DNA of 64,000 nt from Rhodospirillales bacterium. Its GTDB lineage: Bacteria > Pseudomonadota > Alphaproteobacteria > Micavibrionales > Micavibrionaceae. The notes beneath the pieces were generated by a model. It was given only the letters and a program-made list of their open reading frames with translations, searched no databases and had not been told where the DNA came from. The stretch covers positions 248,001-312,000 of the forward strand of contig JACKIU010000001.1 of assembly GCA_020638295.1 (NCBI GenBank), read 5' to 3'. The translations under genes were made by a program, and so were the position numbers. Shown piece by piece: positions 9,264 through 19,306 of the stretch; the stretch's first letter is position 1; every line of letters starts with the position of its first letter.

Positions 9264-9659
9264 CTATGCAGCCATTTTATGCAGAATGACCCGCAACTTG
9301 GCCTCCAGCTCTTTGGAGGAAAAAGGCTTTGCAATATACGCCGTCACCCCTGCGGATTTCGCCTCAACGACGGACTCTTTATCACTGCGCCCGGTCACCA
9401 TCAAAAACGGCATGGTCGGATCGACGCTGCGCAACTGCCGAAGCAACTCAACCCCGGTCAATCCCGGCATATTCCAGTCACAGACCAGAAGATCGATAAA
9501 ATCATAGGCTGAATCCAGAAAGGTCAAGGCCTCCCGCCCATTGGAAGCTTCAAAAATCTGGGTGATACCGAGTTCGGCGAGCATATTCCGGACCATGGCC
9601 CGGGCTTCGCTTTGGTCTTCAACCAGCAAGATTTTTAAGTCGCTTAAAACGATACTCAT
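9264..9659 (-). CDS. Single-domain response regulator (CheY-like)
   Basis: This 131-residue receiver domain has no output domain. The acidic pair is in ILLVEDQSEARAMVR, the phospho-acceptor Asp in LLVCDWNMPGLTG at about residue 61, the switch Thr in MVTGRSDKE, and the Lys in YIAKPFSSKELEAKL. It overlaps the upstream hybrid kinase by 4 bp (ATGA), so the two are translated together and this is probably its phosphotransfer target. It resembles the CheY-like regulators near flagellar genes but is not the one next to cheZ in this window. Its output partner is unknown. Confidence 0.88.
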   Translation of the reverse strand: MSIVLSDLKILLVEDQSEARAMVRNMLAELGITQIFEASNGREALTFLDSAYDFIDLLVCDWNMPGLTGVELLRQLRSVDPTMPFLMVTGRSDKESVVEAKSAGVTAYIAKPFSSKELEAKLRVILHKMAA

Positions 9660-11875
9660 TGAACCGACTCCTTACCTTCTCCAATATCGCCCTTACTCGT
9701 CCACCGCGCAGTGTGTAGAGCTTCAAGCGCCTCATCCTGACCGTCATAACCGGCCAGTTTCGCATAGATAATTTTAATGAGAGCTTCATGCTCAATCGGC
9801 TTGGTGATAAAAACCGCGTCTTCTGGAATTTCGACCCGGGCCATTTGACCTTTGGCAGGATAACCACTCATGAATATGATTTTGGCACCGGGACGCAATT
9901 CTTTCAACAATTCTGCCAATTCCACACCATTGAATTCCGGCATCACCACATCGGTCAGCAATAAATCAATCGTTCCTTCATATTCATCCTGAACGGCCAA
10001 AGCCTCATTGCCGTTTCTCGCCTGCAAAACATTCATACCCAGATCTGCAAGCATATCGCTGACCAGCGCCAATAAATCGGGTTCATCCTCAGCAACCAAA
10101 ACCGTATAGCCATCAAGACGGATAGAGGAAACATCGTTGATATCGCCGCTTGCCTGTTTGGGAACCCGATCAGTTATCGGCATATAGATCGTCATGGTTG
10201 TACCCTGCCCGACCTGTGAATCCACATCGATATGACCGCCAATTTGCTTCACCAAACCGTAGACCATCGACAACCCCAACCCGGTCCCCTTGCCCTGTTG
10301 TTTGGTGGTAAAGAACGGATCGAAAATACGCCCCAACACATCATCGGGAATACCCATTCCTGTATCGGACACAACAATCGAAGCATAAGCCTGATGACCA
10401 TCCTCTTTGAGCAAAATCTCGGGCAACGTCTCTTGCGGACAAGCACGTGTTTCCAATAACAGGCTCCCGCCATCCGGCATCGCATCGCGCGCGTTGACAA
10501 ACAGATTCATAATAATCTGCGTAATATTGTCTTCCGGGCATTCAACATATAAAGGCTGATGATCGCTCAGAAAATTAAACTTAATCGAGGCGTCCAGCAA
10601 CGGCTGTAACAGCACCTCCTGCTCACGCACGACAGCGCCCAGATCAATTACCGTATCATCAACAATTTCATGCCGACTGAATGTCAGCATTTTTCTGATC
10701 AAATTGGCCCCACGCTTGGACGCCGTGCGGATGCGATCCAGATTATCCCGAACCTGCTTTTGATCATCCAGATTCTTTGTGCTGAGCCGCGCATAGCCGT
10801 CGATAATCGAAAGTACGTTATTAAAATCGTGTGCAACCCCGGCGGCCAGTTGCCCCAACGCTTCAAGCTTCTGTGTGCGGGAAAGCTCAGCCTCGCGCAT
10901 TTTCAACGCCGTCATATCGTTCAGCAACCAGACCGATAAGTCCGAGCCCTCCGCATGGCCGTAGACAGGGGTATATTCAAGATCGTACCAGCAATCTCCG
11001 CCCTCAAAAGAGGGAATTCTAAGCTCCGCATGTCCGGAGCTGCGCTCTGCAAGCAAAGCCGCAACAGCGTCTAACACATGCTGGTCATGCACACGCCTGA
11101 AGATATCGGTAATATCCTGCCCCGAAGCTTTATCGCGTGAAACCTGAAAGATTTCGCAAAACGCCTTATTGACAAACACAACCTTCGACGAGCCGCCTTC
11201 CGGTTTTGTAACGGCAATCCCGCTTGTTGCGGCTTGGATAGCCTGATTAAGCTCATAATTATAACGGTTGAGCTTAATCATATATTCTTCCTGGTTTCTC
11301 AAATCCCCGACATCAATAAGAATCAGGTTCGTCCCCACCCCCTCAACCGTCTGCGCCTCGACAAGACACAAACGATCTTCCGAAGCCATAATAACTTCCC
11401 GAAACCCGATATTGTCATTATTTCGAGTCGAGCGCCCCAGAGCATTGATCAAACTTTGGTCGCAATCGACAGCCATGTCATAAAAATGGCCCAGAACGTC
11501 CTGCAGCGTTAAACAATACCGGTCGATACCGCAACAATCACTATTCAGCATATCGGGCAGGAAACCGCGAGCCGGAGTGTTCACAGAGACCAAACGGCCC
11601 GTCTCGTCAAAAAACATCAGGCCGTTGCCGATAAAATCAGAAGCATGCTCGAGAGCGGACGCGTATGTTTTTATTTTACAGCGCCTCTTCATCAAAAAAA
11701 GCATAAAGCCGCACCCGACCAGCACGGCCGCAGAAAAAAGCACGCTCGCCAAGAGCAAGGTATCAGGTTGTGTAATCAATGCGCCCCCACACACGAATAG
11801 AAATGCAACCCTGAGTTTATGTTTATAACTCCGCCTTGTCCAGAGATCTCTATGGAGAATCCACACACAGAACAC
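9656..11875 (-). CDS. Membrane hybrid histidine kinase with PAS domains and C-terminal receiver
   Basis: This protein of about 739 residues has two N-terminal membrane helices (about 22-62), a PAS-like domain (FIGNGLMFFDETGRLVSVN, about 85), a second PAS domain (about 210-330), a dimerisation/phospho-acceptor box LAAGVAHDFNNVLSII with His at about 348, an HATPase domain (NLFVNARDAMPDGG, SDTGMGIPD, KGTGLGLSMVYG), and a receiver with Asp at about 641 (LLLTDVVMPEFNG). The AHDFNN H-box and overall order resemble CckA-type kinases, but CckA itself cannot be claimed. The start is a GTG at 11875; no ATG lies upstream of the membrane segments. It is coupled to the single-domain regulator and diverges from the YjbH gene across about 70 bp. 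Confidence 0.88.
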   Translation of the reverse strand: MFCVWILHRDLWTRRSYKHKLRVAFLFVCGGALITQPDTLLLASVLFSAAVLVGCGFMLFLMKRRCKIKTYASALEHASDFIGNGLMFFDETGRLVSVNTPARGFLPDMLNSDCCGIDRYCLTLQDVLGHFYDMAVDCDQSLINALGRSTRNNDNIGFREVIMASEDRLCLVEAQTVEGVGTNLILIDVGDLRNQEEYMIKLNRYNYELNQAIQAATSGIAVTKPEGGSSKVVFVNKAFCEIFQVSRDKASGQDITDIFRRVHDQHVLDAVAALLAERSSGHAELRIPSFEGGDCWYDLEYTPVYGHAEGSDLSVWLLNDMTALKMREAELSRTQKLEALGQLAAGVAHDFNNVLSIIDGYARLSTKNLDDQKQVRDNLDRIRTASKRGANLIRKMLTFSRHEIVDDTVIDLGAVVREQEVLLQPLLDASIKFNFLSDHQPLYVECPEDNITQIIMNLFVNARDAMPDGGSLLLETRACPQETLPEILLKEDGHQAYASIVVSDTGMGIPDDVLGRIFDPFFTTKQQGKGTGLGLSMVYGLVKQIGGHIDVDSQVGQGTTMTIYMPITDRVPKQASGDINDVSSIRLDGYTVLVAEDEPDLLALVSDMLADLGMNVLQARNGNEALAVQDEYEGTIDLLLTDVVMPEFNGVELAELLKELRPGAKIIFMSGYPAKGQMARVEIPEDAVFITKPIEHEALIKIIYAKLAGYDGQDEALEALHTARWTSKGDIGEGKESVQ

Positions 11876-11947
11876 TACAATAGTGTGCGGCTTTTATTTT
11901 TCCCTTCAAAGCCTTATGCGTGAAATTCTTTTACAAAACCACACCGC

Positions 11948-14053
11948 ATGCACACTCTGAAACCGTATATTTTATGTGGGCTGACCTTGTGCTTATACTG
12001 GTCATCACCCGGCCATGCGCAAAGCTCTGCACCACTTTCAACGACACTCTACGGGCCGCTCGGCCTTAACGCCATCCCCAGCGCTCGCATGGACGAACAG
12101 GGCACAATCCGCACGGGAATTTCGACACTCGACCCCTATGTCCATAGCTGGTTAAATTTGCAAATCGCAAAACCGCTTTCCGTCACCCTTCGCCAAAGCG
12201 CCGAAATTTCAAACATTAATGACGACGCCGACCGCCTCTATCCCGGTGCGGATTTCAAACTTCGCCTGCTCACCGAAACCGCCCGCCGCCCTGAATTATC
12301 ACTCGGCGCACAATCCGCCATCGGCCATAAACGCATGGCCGGAGAATATATCGCCGCCTCAAAGCGCTACAAGAATTTCGATTTCACCGCCGGACTCGGC
12401 TGGGGCCGTCTGGGGTCAGACGCCCACTTCAAAAACCCGCTTAAAGCACTCTCCAGCCACTTTGGCGGCAACCGCGCGCTTGATGGCGAAATGCCAAACG
12501 GCCCTGAAAACTGGTTCACCGGCAATGATATCGGATTGTTTGGCGGCATAGAATATTTCACCCCCTGGCAAGGACTCTCACTCAAAGCCGATTACGGCGC
12601 CGACAGATACGAGGCCGAAAAATCCGCCTTCAACTATAACGCCCCCGCGCTGTGGTCCCTCGGCCTGAATGTCCAACCCGCCCCCTGGATCGATCTCGGC
12701 CTCGCCATGCAAGGCACCGATAAACTCATGGCCCGCCTGTCCCTGCAAGGCAACGCCAAAAACTGGCCCGATCAGGACCGCCAATACAGCGCCGAAGACG
12801 ACAGCCCGTTCCGCCCCTACCGCACCGGACTGACCCTGCCTGCGGAAATGGAACTCAAAGCCGCCAGCGAAAACATCATGCTCTATGATACACAAACCGA
12901 TCATGAAACAGCCCGCGCCACCCTCACCCTGCAAAATAATCGCTCCACACCGCGCCAACTCGCCCGCGCCTATAAACACTTGGCAAACCATGCAGGCCAG
13001 ACCGTTGAAAGCCTCGAAATCATCCCCACCCGCCTTGGATTAAAAGGCCCCAAAATCACCGTACTGCGCAGCGATCTCGAAAACGCACTGGGCCGCACCG
13101 AAGGCAGCGCCGAAGAAATCTGGCACAACACCGAAATCACCCCGACCACAGACACCCCCTTGCGCAAACACCGCGCCCCGGTCGATATCGGCTATGGACT
13201 GCGTGACTACAGCCTTGAACTCGACACCCAGGCCAGCCTGTCCGAAGAAGACAGCGGCACGCTTTACCGCACCGGCTTCATCGCCGGGGCCCAAGGCCCG
13301 GAGATTTTCGGTTATCTCGATAACTTCATGAGCCTGCGCCTCAACCTTGCCGATAACCTTGAACGCCTGAAAAACATTCGCCCACGCGCAGTCCTGCCCG
13401 TGCGCTCCAACGTCGATCGCTTTGCCCGGCGCACTCTGGCCCTCGATACCGCTTTCAACGCCTTCACTCACAGCGTCCGCTCAGATCTGCATCTCTCACT
13501 GATGGGCGGTTATCTCGAAGAAATGTACGCCGGGGCCGGCGGAGAAATCCTCTACCGCCCGCATCAGGCCCGCTGGGCGATCGGGGCCGAAAGTTTTCTC
13601 GCCTTCAAACGCGATCCCGAAACCGTGCTCAATCTCGGCCTCAACGGCGATCGCCTGCTCACCGGTCATATCAAGGGCTGGTATGATATGCCGCTCTGGG
13701 ATCTCACCCTGCACGCCAAGGCCGGTCGCTATCTGGCCGAAGATCTCGGCGCGAGCCTGTCCTTACAAAAGCACTTCCGCAGCGGCGCAAAACTCGAAGC
13801 CTATACAACCATTACAGATCAAAGCGATTTCGATCTATTCGGCGGCACCACCCATGCCGATCACGGCATCCGCCTCGCCCTGCCCCTCGGCGGCATCAAG
13901 CATATTCCGCGCAATACAAAAGCCGGTTTCACCCTCGCCCCGTTTGGCCGCGACATCGGCCAAAGCCTTGAAAATCCGCTGCCGCTTTATGAACTGACAG
14001 AAGGCTTTTCCACCCGGCACCTTGTGCAATACTGGGATGAAATCACGCCGTAG
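11948..14053 (+). CDS. YjbH-family outer-membrane protein, likely exopolysaccharide-related
   Basis: This 701-residue exported protein has a signal peptide (MHTLKPYILCGLTLCLYWSS, cut after PGHAQ). It then shows the YjbH/DUF940 opening STTLYGPLGLNAIPSARMDE and a long series of alternating beta strands (for example FDFTAGLGWGRLGSDAHF, IGLFGGIEYFTPWQGLSLKA), with a C-terminal FGRDIGQSLENPL region. YjbH proteins are predicted outer-membrane beta-barrels linked to exopolysaccharide production, usually beside yjbE-G. Those partners are absent here, so it stands alone between a divergent hybrid kinase and a tRNA gene. The divergent arrangement hints at control by the kinase, but that is inference. 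Confidence 0.8.
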   Translation: MHTLKPYILCGLTLCLYWSSPGHAQSSAPLSTTLYGPLGLNAIPSARMDEQGTIRTGISTLDPYVHSWLNLQIAKPLSVTLRQSAEISNINDDADRLYPGADFKLRLLTETARRPELSLGAQSAIGHKRMAGEYIAASKRYKNFDFTAGLGWGRLGSDAHFKNPLKALSSHFGGNRALDGEMPNGPENWFTGNDIGLFGGIEYFTPWQGLSLKADYGADRYEAEKSAFNYNAPALWSLGLNVQPAPWIDLGLAMQGTDKLMARLSLQGNAKNWPDQDRQYSAEDDSPFRPYRTGLTLPAEMELKAASENIMLYDTQTDHETARATLTLQNNRSTPRQLARAYKHLANHAGQTVESLEIIPTRLGLKGPKITVLRSDLENALGRTEGSAEEIWHNTEITPTTDTPLRKHRAPVDIGYGLRDYSLELDTQASLSEEDSGTLYRTGFIAGAQGPEIFGYLDNFMSLRLNLADNLERLKNIRPRAVLPVRSNVDRFARRTLALDTAFNAFTHSVRSDLHLSLMGGYLEEMYAGAGGEILYRPHQARWAIGAESFLAFKRDPETVLNLGLNGDRLLTGHIKGWYDMPLWDLTLHAKAGRYLAEDLGASLSLQKHFRSGAKLEAYTTITDQSDFDLFGGTTHADHGIRLALPLGGIKHIPRNTKAGFTLAPFGRDIGQSLENPLPLYELTEGFSTRHLVQYWDEITP

Positions 14054-14069
14054 ATTTTGGAAAAACAAA

Positions 14070-14144
14070 TGGAGCGGGAGACGGGGATCGAACCCGCGGC
14101 CCTCAGCTTGGGAAGCTGATGCTCTACCACTGAGCTACTCCCGC
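14070..14144 (-). tRNA. tRNA-Gly (anticodon CCC)
   Basis: The reverse complement folds as a cloverleaf. The acceptor GCGGGAG pairs with CTCCCGC, followed by T and an encoded CCA. The anticodon arm TCAGC-TTCCCAA-GCTGA gives CCC, and the T-arm GCGGG-TTCGATC-CCCGT is canonical. The 233 bp between its 5' end (14144) and the tonB-like gene hold no gene or repeat that I can support. Confidence 0.96.
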
Positions 14145-14377
14145 TTTTTATTTTGCAATCAACAGCTTACGAAGAAGTTGTGATCTTTGCAAAATTCAAG
14201 AGATGATACACAGGCGACAAATTGTCAGGACATGTGTCTCTCAAATCTGCTTTGATTGCCGATGTTCTACACCATATTCGGCGTTTTTGTAAACCGATAA
14301 GACGCTTGTTTTTATATATAATTGATTCCGTTCCATCTGATCGGTCAAAGTAGTTATGATAGCTGTAGCGCAGATGT

Positions 14378-15118
14378 TTATTGAAGCTGGAAACCGATTG
14401 GGATTTTGATCGACATCGTTGTTTTGCGAACGGATGGGGGCATCGCAGGCAGAGGATCGGAAGCTTTGATCATACTGAGCACGGCCTGATCGAGGGCGTG
14501 ATGCCCGCTGCTTTCGATAAATTGATGGCCGAGAATATGGCCGTCGCGATCGATGCGGATTTGGATAACAGCTGTGCCTTCCAGCTTACGCCGCCGCGCC
14601 GCGCCGGGATAAATCCGGTTGGACTCAATAATCGCCCGCACCCGGTCGATATAGCGGATTTCATCGGCGCTTTGCGTTCCGGCAAATTGCCCGCTCAATG
14701 CGCCTTGCGAAGCCGCTGGCACAGATGCGCGTTTTTGGGGCGCCGCAGAAGATATCTGTTCAATATTGCGTTCGACGCGCTGTTTTTTCGGTTCTGGCAG
14801 AGGCGCTGTACCAACGAGCATTGGCTCTTCTTTCGCTCTTTTTCCTTCCGTCTTTTGGATTGGAGCGGTTTCAATCGCTTCGGGCGTTTGCACCGCTGTT
14901 TCGGTATCCTGAACAAAGGTCACATAGATCGGTACGGTTTCGCCGATCTGCATCGCGCTGCCGGTATTATAGGTATAATAGCCGATCAACAGCCCTGCGC
15001 CGACCAGCCCGATATGCAGCGCGACTGACAGGCCGAGTGATAACGCCCCCCCGGCCGCCCTTTCTATGAAGGGCAGCCGGGAAGAGCACAAAGTTTTATG
15101 AACACGAAGGTCGTTCAT
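14378..15118 (-). CDS. TonB-family energy transducer
   Basis: This 246-residue protein has an N-terminal cytoplasmic stub, one membrane helix (LSLGLSVALHIGLVGAGLLI, about 26-46), and a periplasmic linker rich in Glu/Pro/Lys. Its C-terminal TonB domain (about 160-246) contains YIDRVRAIIESNRIYPGAAR, then LEGTAVIQIRIDRDGHIL and SSGHHALDQAVLSMI. It couples the proton-motive force (through ExbB/ExbD, not in this window) to an outer-membrane receptor. The receptor gene lies 17 bp upstream in the same direction, so this is probably its dedicated TonB. Confidence 0.9.
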   Translation of the reverse strand: MNDLRVHKTLCSSRLPFIERAAGGALSLGLSVALHIGLVGAGLLIGYYTYNTGSAMQIGETVPIYVTFVQDTETAVQTPEAIETAPIQKTEGKRAKEEPMLVGTAPLPEPKKQRVERNIEQISSAAPQKRASVPAASQGALSGQFAGTQSADEIRYIDRVRAIIESNRIYPGAARRRKLEGTAVIQIRIDRDGHILGHQFIESSGHHALDQAVLSMIKASDPLPAMPPSVRKTTMSIKIPIGFQLQ

Positions 15119-15135
15119 ACGGTTTTATAGACCCT

Positions 15136-17229
15136 TTAAAACGGAACGCTCAGTTGAATATAAAAGCTGCGCCCCGGTTCCTCAACCTGCACTTCCGTCG
15201 GATCGGAAATATTCGAACGGTTGAGGTGATTGGCATAGCTTGTATCCAGCAGATTTCTCACTCCGAAATTCAGCGAAGCCGGTTTAAATCCGGTGAGCGT
15301 CCCTTCGAGATCAAAGACCGCATAACCGTTGGTCTTATCCGCATCACGCCCGCTTCCGGTTGTGGCGTCGGCATCAACCCGGTTTTGCTCGGCGGCCCAG
15401 CGCATGGTGGTGGTAAGGCTCAGAGCATCCAGAGCCTGCCAGCGTGCACCGAGTTTCCCTTGCAAAGGCGGAATTTGCGCCAGCGCCTGACCGGAATCGA
15501 TATCGTCGCCGTAGGTATAGGTGGCATCGCCGAACAGTTGCCAACGCGGCGCAACATCCCAAGCGCCATGGATTTCAAATCCGCTTAAGAAAGCATCTAT
15601 ATTGCGATAAACATCGGCATTGGGCAGGTTGGCCAGAATGTCCTCCTGTCCGCGCGCCGAATCCCGCAGGATGTAATCGCGCACAATATTGGCATAGGCC
15701 GATCCGCCAAAGCTCCATACCGCCCGGTTCGTATCAAAACCGATATCGAATTGGTGATGCTTTTCCGGGTCGATATCCGGATTGCCGACCCATGAGGTAG
15801 CACCCCCCGCACCCATGAAATTTGCCAGTCCGCGCTCGGTCGCATCGGCGGTTCTGACCGAACGGCTCAGACCCGCATAAACCGTGCTGTTGGCCGTGTA
15901 ATCATGCTCAAGCCGTACAAGGCCGCCCAGATTATGCTCGGTCTGCGAAGACGCGGTGATGCCGTAGAACTGCTGATAAATATCATTCGGCGTTCTGTTC
16001 CCGGCCGCCGGAGACGCCTCATTGGCGCGGCCGTAATCGACATCGACGTAATCATAGCGCCCGCCGACGACCAGCCGGTTTTCCATGCCCAGATCATAGG
16101 TCGTTTCCACGCCCAGCGCGATTTCATCGATGGTGATGTCCGGCCAGAGCAGCGATTGCAGGATATTGGTCGCATTGACCCGGCGCTCGGCATCGCGGTT
16201 GTTGCGCCTCCATTCGAGCAGGGTCGAAAGCGGCTGCTCAGCCAGTGTCAGATCGCTTTCCAGCTTTAAGCCGTGCGTGTCGGATTCAGAATCAACATAT
16301 AACGCGGTGGCCGCCGTTAAGGGTCTAAGGCTGAAATTATCCATCCGGTGATCGACCAAAGAGGCATAACCGCTCAAAGCGAGGCTTTGGAAAACATCGC
16401 CATTCAGATCGGTTTCAATTCCGGCTTTATAGGTTGCGCCTTTGGAATACGGCGAGTCCATCCCGGCGCCGGGGAACAGCGCATCGTCGATTTTGTGGGT
16501 ATCAATCCCGGCATAAATATGCGCATCACCCGGCGTATATCCAAGCTTCAACCCACCGGAGCGCTCCTTAAACGCGGCGCGGACCTCTTCGCCGTCGCCG
16601 TCCTCATAATTCTCGGCATCTTTATAAGATCCGTATGCGCTGGCATAACCAGCCGATGTGCCAGCGGTGATATTCGCCCCCGCATCCCACATCTCGCTGT
16701 TGCTGTCATAACCGCCATGAACAAGACCCGTGGCAGAGAGCGCCTCACCGAAATCCGGCGCGTTTTGCCGGACGATGATGCTGCCGCCCGAACCGCCAAA
16801 ACCGTTGAGAACAGATTGATACCCCTGCACGACGGTGATTTCGTCTTGGGCCTGCAAATTGAGATAGGCGCTCGGCGGGTCCATCCGGTTCGGACAACCG
16901 CCGAAGATATAAGAATCGCCGCTGACGATATTGAGCTGGCTTTGCGACTGGCCACGGATATACGGCTCTAAACCATGCCCGCCAAATCGGCTGGCCGTGA
17001 CGCCGGGTACGGAGCGCAGGTAATCGCCGCCATCGCTATAGGGCGCGGCTCCGATAATTTCCTGCGTCGCGTCATAAGAGCTGCTGGCCGGATAAGACAT
17101 CAAAAACCCCTCGACGGTGATCGGGGCGGTTTGCAAAACCTCTTCGGCCCGCGCGGTTATTGGGGTTACAAGAAAACTGCTGAGCAGTAAAGACGCGCTT
17201 AACGCGCCGCGTTTAGAAAGGATGTTCAT
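15136..17229 (-). CDS. TonB-dependent receptor, OprC/NosA-like (copper)
   Basis: This 697-residue outer-membrane receptor has a signal peptide (SASLLLSSFLVTPITARA), a plug domain (YLRSVPGVTASRFGGHGLEP, IRGQSQSQLNIVSGDSYI) and a 22-strand-type barrel ending in the aromatic SFYIQLSVPF. The plug stretch GGCPNRMDPPSAYLN is characteristic of the TonB-dependent copper receptor family (OprC, NosA), in which Cys and Met residues bind copper, so copper uptake is the best guess. Support comes from the neighbours: a dedicated TonB downstream and a DUF2946 protein upstream, a family often found in copper loci. No copper-responsive operator was recognised. Confidence 0.88.
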   Translation of the reverse strand: MNILSKRGALSASLLLSSFLVTPITARAEEVLQTAPITVEGFLMSYPASSSYDATQEIIGAAPYSDGGDYLRSVPGVTASRFGGHGLEPYIRGQSQSQLNIVSGDSYIFGGCPNRMDPPSAYLNLQAQDEITVVQGYQSVLNGFGGSGGSIIVRQNAPDFGEALSATGLVHGGYDSNSEMWDAGANITAGTSAGYASAYGSYKDAENYEDGDGEEVRAAFKERSGGLKLGYTPGDAHIYAGIDTHKIDDALFPGAGMDSPYSKGATYKAGIETDLNGDVFQSLALSGYASLVDHRMDNFSLRPLTAATALYVDSESDTHGLKLESDLTLAEQPLSTLLEWRRNNRDAERRVNATNILQSLLWPDITIDEIALGVETTYDLGMENRLVVGGRYDYVDVDYGRANEASPAAGNRTPNDIYQQFYGITASSQTEHNLGGLVRLEHDYTANSTVYAGLSRSVRTADATERGLANFMGAGGATSWVGNPDIDPEKHHQFDIGFDTNRAVWSFGGSAYANIVRDYILRDSARGQEDILANLPNADVYRNIDAFLSGFEIHGAWDVAPRWQLFGDATYTYGDDIDSGQALAQIPPLQGKLGARWQALDALSLTTTMRWAAEQNRVDADATTGSGRDADKTNGYAVFDLEGTLTGFKPASLNFGVRNLLDTSYANHLNRSNISDPTEVQVEEPGRSFYIQLSVPF

Positions 17230-17313
17230 GTGTTTTTTCCTTACACAAATTTACAAAGGCATGGCAGGCTCTCAAAGCCGCATGCGGGTTTATTCAAGAC
17301 AACAAATGGAAAT

Positions 17314-17706
17314 TTATGCGGTCGCGGGCGGTGCGCGCGCTTCGTAGCGCTGACCACGCAGGGAAAGGGGGATAATATCCTTATCCCGGATTTTCAGGCC
17401 GGGACCGCGAGGCGGAGGCGGCAAGGGAAAGAACACGATATCCGGTGAAACACGGGCCAGATTGGTTGTAAAACAATAGGCGCAGGATTTCTTTTTCTGT
17501 GTATCCGCCGGAGCTTCATCACCAGAAACCGGCGCGCCGGTTTCCCGGTCAATGACCTTAATTCCTTCAGCCGTACAGATTTCTATAAGATCCTGCGAGG
17601 CCGCAGCACGCGTCACACAAAAAGGGCTGATCCCCGAAAAAATCAGCGCAAAGACCAACACCAAAACAGTCAGCTTTTTGATATCTGTGCGAACAATGCC
17701 TATCAT
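17314..17706 (-). CDS. DUF2946-like small exported protein
   Basis: This is a protein of about 130 residues, started at the ATG at 17706 (a TTG six codons earlier is the only longer option). It has an N-terminal membrane or signal helix (KKLTVLVLVFALIFSGISPF) and then the Cys pattern ICTAEGIKVI ... SCAYCFTTN, which resembles DUF2946. The C-terminal part is Pro/Arg-rich (FFPLPPPPRGPG). It lies 84 bp upstream of the OprC-like receptor on the same strand and probably starts the copper operon. The two-Cys motifs could bind metal; that is inference. The 154 bp upstream separate it from the divergent trkH-like gene. Confidence 0.7.
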   Translation of the reverse strand: MIGIVRTDIKKLTVLVLVFALIFSGISPFCVTRAAASQDLIEICTAEGIKVIDRETGAPVSGDEAPADTQKKKSCAYCFTTNLARVSPDIVFFPLPPPPRGPGLKIRDKDIIPLSLRGQRYEARAPPATA

Positions 17707-17860
17707 GTTGACATGACCTACCAAAAATACTCAGCTCTCACAAGATGTGAGTTGTACGTGAAAACCTTGCGCTGTGAGAAGAGCAGAGCGCTTTGGATTC
17801 TTAAGGCGCTCCGGTTTTTAAGGTGTTTGTTTGTGCGGCTTAATCGTGTATGGATGAGAT

Positions 17861-19306
17861 ATGAAGCTGCAAGTTGTCTGGTACATGCTGGGTATTCTGA
17901 TCGCGATTGTCGGTTTGGCTGAAATGGTCCCGGCGATTGTTGATTGGCGTATGGGCCACGAGAATGCACGGGACTTTTTCCTCAACGGTATTTTGTGTTT
18001 ATTCTTTGGCGGCAGTCTGGTTTTATCACATCGCGATGGTTACCCTCAGATAAGTGCTAGACAGGTGTTCCTGATGGCGCTGAGCGGATGGGCGCTTGTT
18101 TGTATATTCTCCGCCATGCCGCTTTACATGTCCGATTTGGGGCTGAGCTATGTCGATGCTCTTTTTGAAGCCGTGTCCGGGGTGACGACAACCGGGGCGA
18201 CCGTGCTGAGCGACTTGGAAAACGTATCGCACGGGGTGTTGTTGTGGCGATCGATGATGCAGTGGGCCGGTGGGCTGGGGATTGTAGCTTTTGCCGTGAT
18301 TATGTTGCCGTATTTGAAGGTTGGCGGGATGCAATTGTTTCGCAGTGAGTCCTCGGGGTATTCCGACAAGGTGATGGCGCGCAGTGCGGAGTTTATGGAC
18401 GGTTTGTTAAAGGTTTATATCGCGCTGACGTTGCTGTGTGCCTCAGCCTATTATTTTCTCGGCATGAGCGGATTTGACGCGTTTAATCATGCGATGACGA
18501 CAGTCTCTACAGGTGGCTTTTCGACGCATGATGCGTCTTTCGGTTTTTTTGAAAGCCACGCTTTGCAGTATGTGGCGGTGATTTTTATGATTCTTGGGGC
18601 GTTGCCCTTTGTCCTATATCTGCGCTTGGCGTATCAGGGGCGTTTTTTGTTTTTTCGAGATGAGCAGATTCGGGCGTTTGTGCTCGCGTTATGTGCTGTT
18701 GTCTTCATTTTAACGCTGTGGCTCTGGGCGCAAACGTCTTACACGTTAGAAGAAAGCTTTCGCATGATTGTTTTTAGCGCGAGTTCGATCATGAGCACGA
18801 CGGGCTATACGGTTTCCGATTACACGGTGTGGGGCGGGTTCACGACACTGGCGTTCTTGTTGATGATGTATGTCGGCGGCTGTGCGGGGTCGACATCCGG
18901 CGGGATGAAGGTGATGCGTATGGTGATTTCGGGCAAGGTGGTCGCGCGGCAGTTCAAAACTCTGCTTTATCCCAACGGAGTGTTCGTGTTGAATTATCAG
19001 GGGCGTAGACTTGATCAGTATACCGTTTTGACGGTGATGGGGTTTTTGAGCCTGTATGTCGGGGCGAATGTTTTTGTGACCGTTCTCCTTGCCCTGACCG
19101 GCCTTGATTTTGATACGGCAGTGAGCGCGGCGGCGGCGGCTTTGGCGAATGTCGGCCCCGGCATCGGGAAGATGGTTGGTCCGGCGGGGAATTATGATGG
19201 TTTGCCGGATTTGGCAAAGTGGATTTTGTGCTTTGCGATGCTGGCTGGCCGGCTGGAAATTCTAACAATTATGGTGTTGTTGTCTCCGTCTTACTGGCGG
19301 GCCTGA
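17861..19306 (+). CDS. trkH: TrkH/KtrB-type potassium uptake channel subunit
   Basis: This 481-residue integral membrane protein moves K+ across the inner membrane, normally with a cytoplasmic NAD-binding partner (TrkA), which is not encoded here. All four selectivity-filter loops are visible: SGVTTTGATVL (about 105), STGGFSTHD (about 217), STTGYTVSD (about 316) and ANVGPGIGK (about 433). Each carries the filter Gly, and about ten hydrophobic helices surround them. The conserved Arg/Lys-type segment YVGGCAGSTSGGMKVMRM after the third loop is typical of TrkH. The gene uses more G/T-rich codons than the left-hand neighbours. It stands alone; the preceding 154 bp hold its likely promoter. Confidence 0.93.
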   Translation: MKLQVVWYMLGILIAIVGLAEMVPAIVDWRMGHENARDFFLNGILCLFFGGSLVLSHRDGYPQISARQVFLMALSGWALVCIFSAMPLYMSDLGLSYVDALFEAVSGVTTTGATVLSDLENVSHGVLLWRSMMQWAGGLGIVAFAVIMLPYLKVGGMQLFRSESSGYSDKVMARSAEFMDGLLKVYIALTLLCASAYYFLGMSGFDAFNHAMTTVSTGGFSTHDASFGFFESHALQYVAVIFMILGALPFVLYLRLAYQGRFLFFRDEQIRAFVLALCAVVFILTLWLWAQTSYTLEESFRMIVFSASSIMSTTGYTVSDYTVWGGFTTLAFLLMMYVGGCAGSTSGGMKVMRMVISGKVVARQFKTLLYPNGVFVLNYQGRRLDQYTVLTVMGFLSLYVGANVFVTVLLALTGLDFDTAVSAAAAALANVGPGIGKMVGPAGNYDGLPDLAKWILCFAMLAGRLEILTIMVLLSPSYWRA

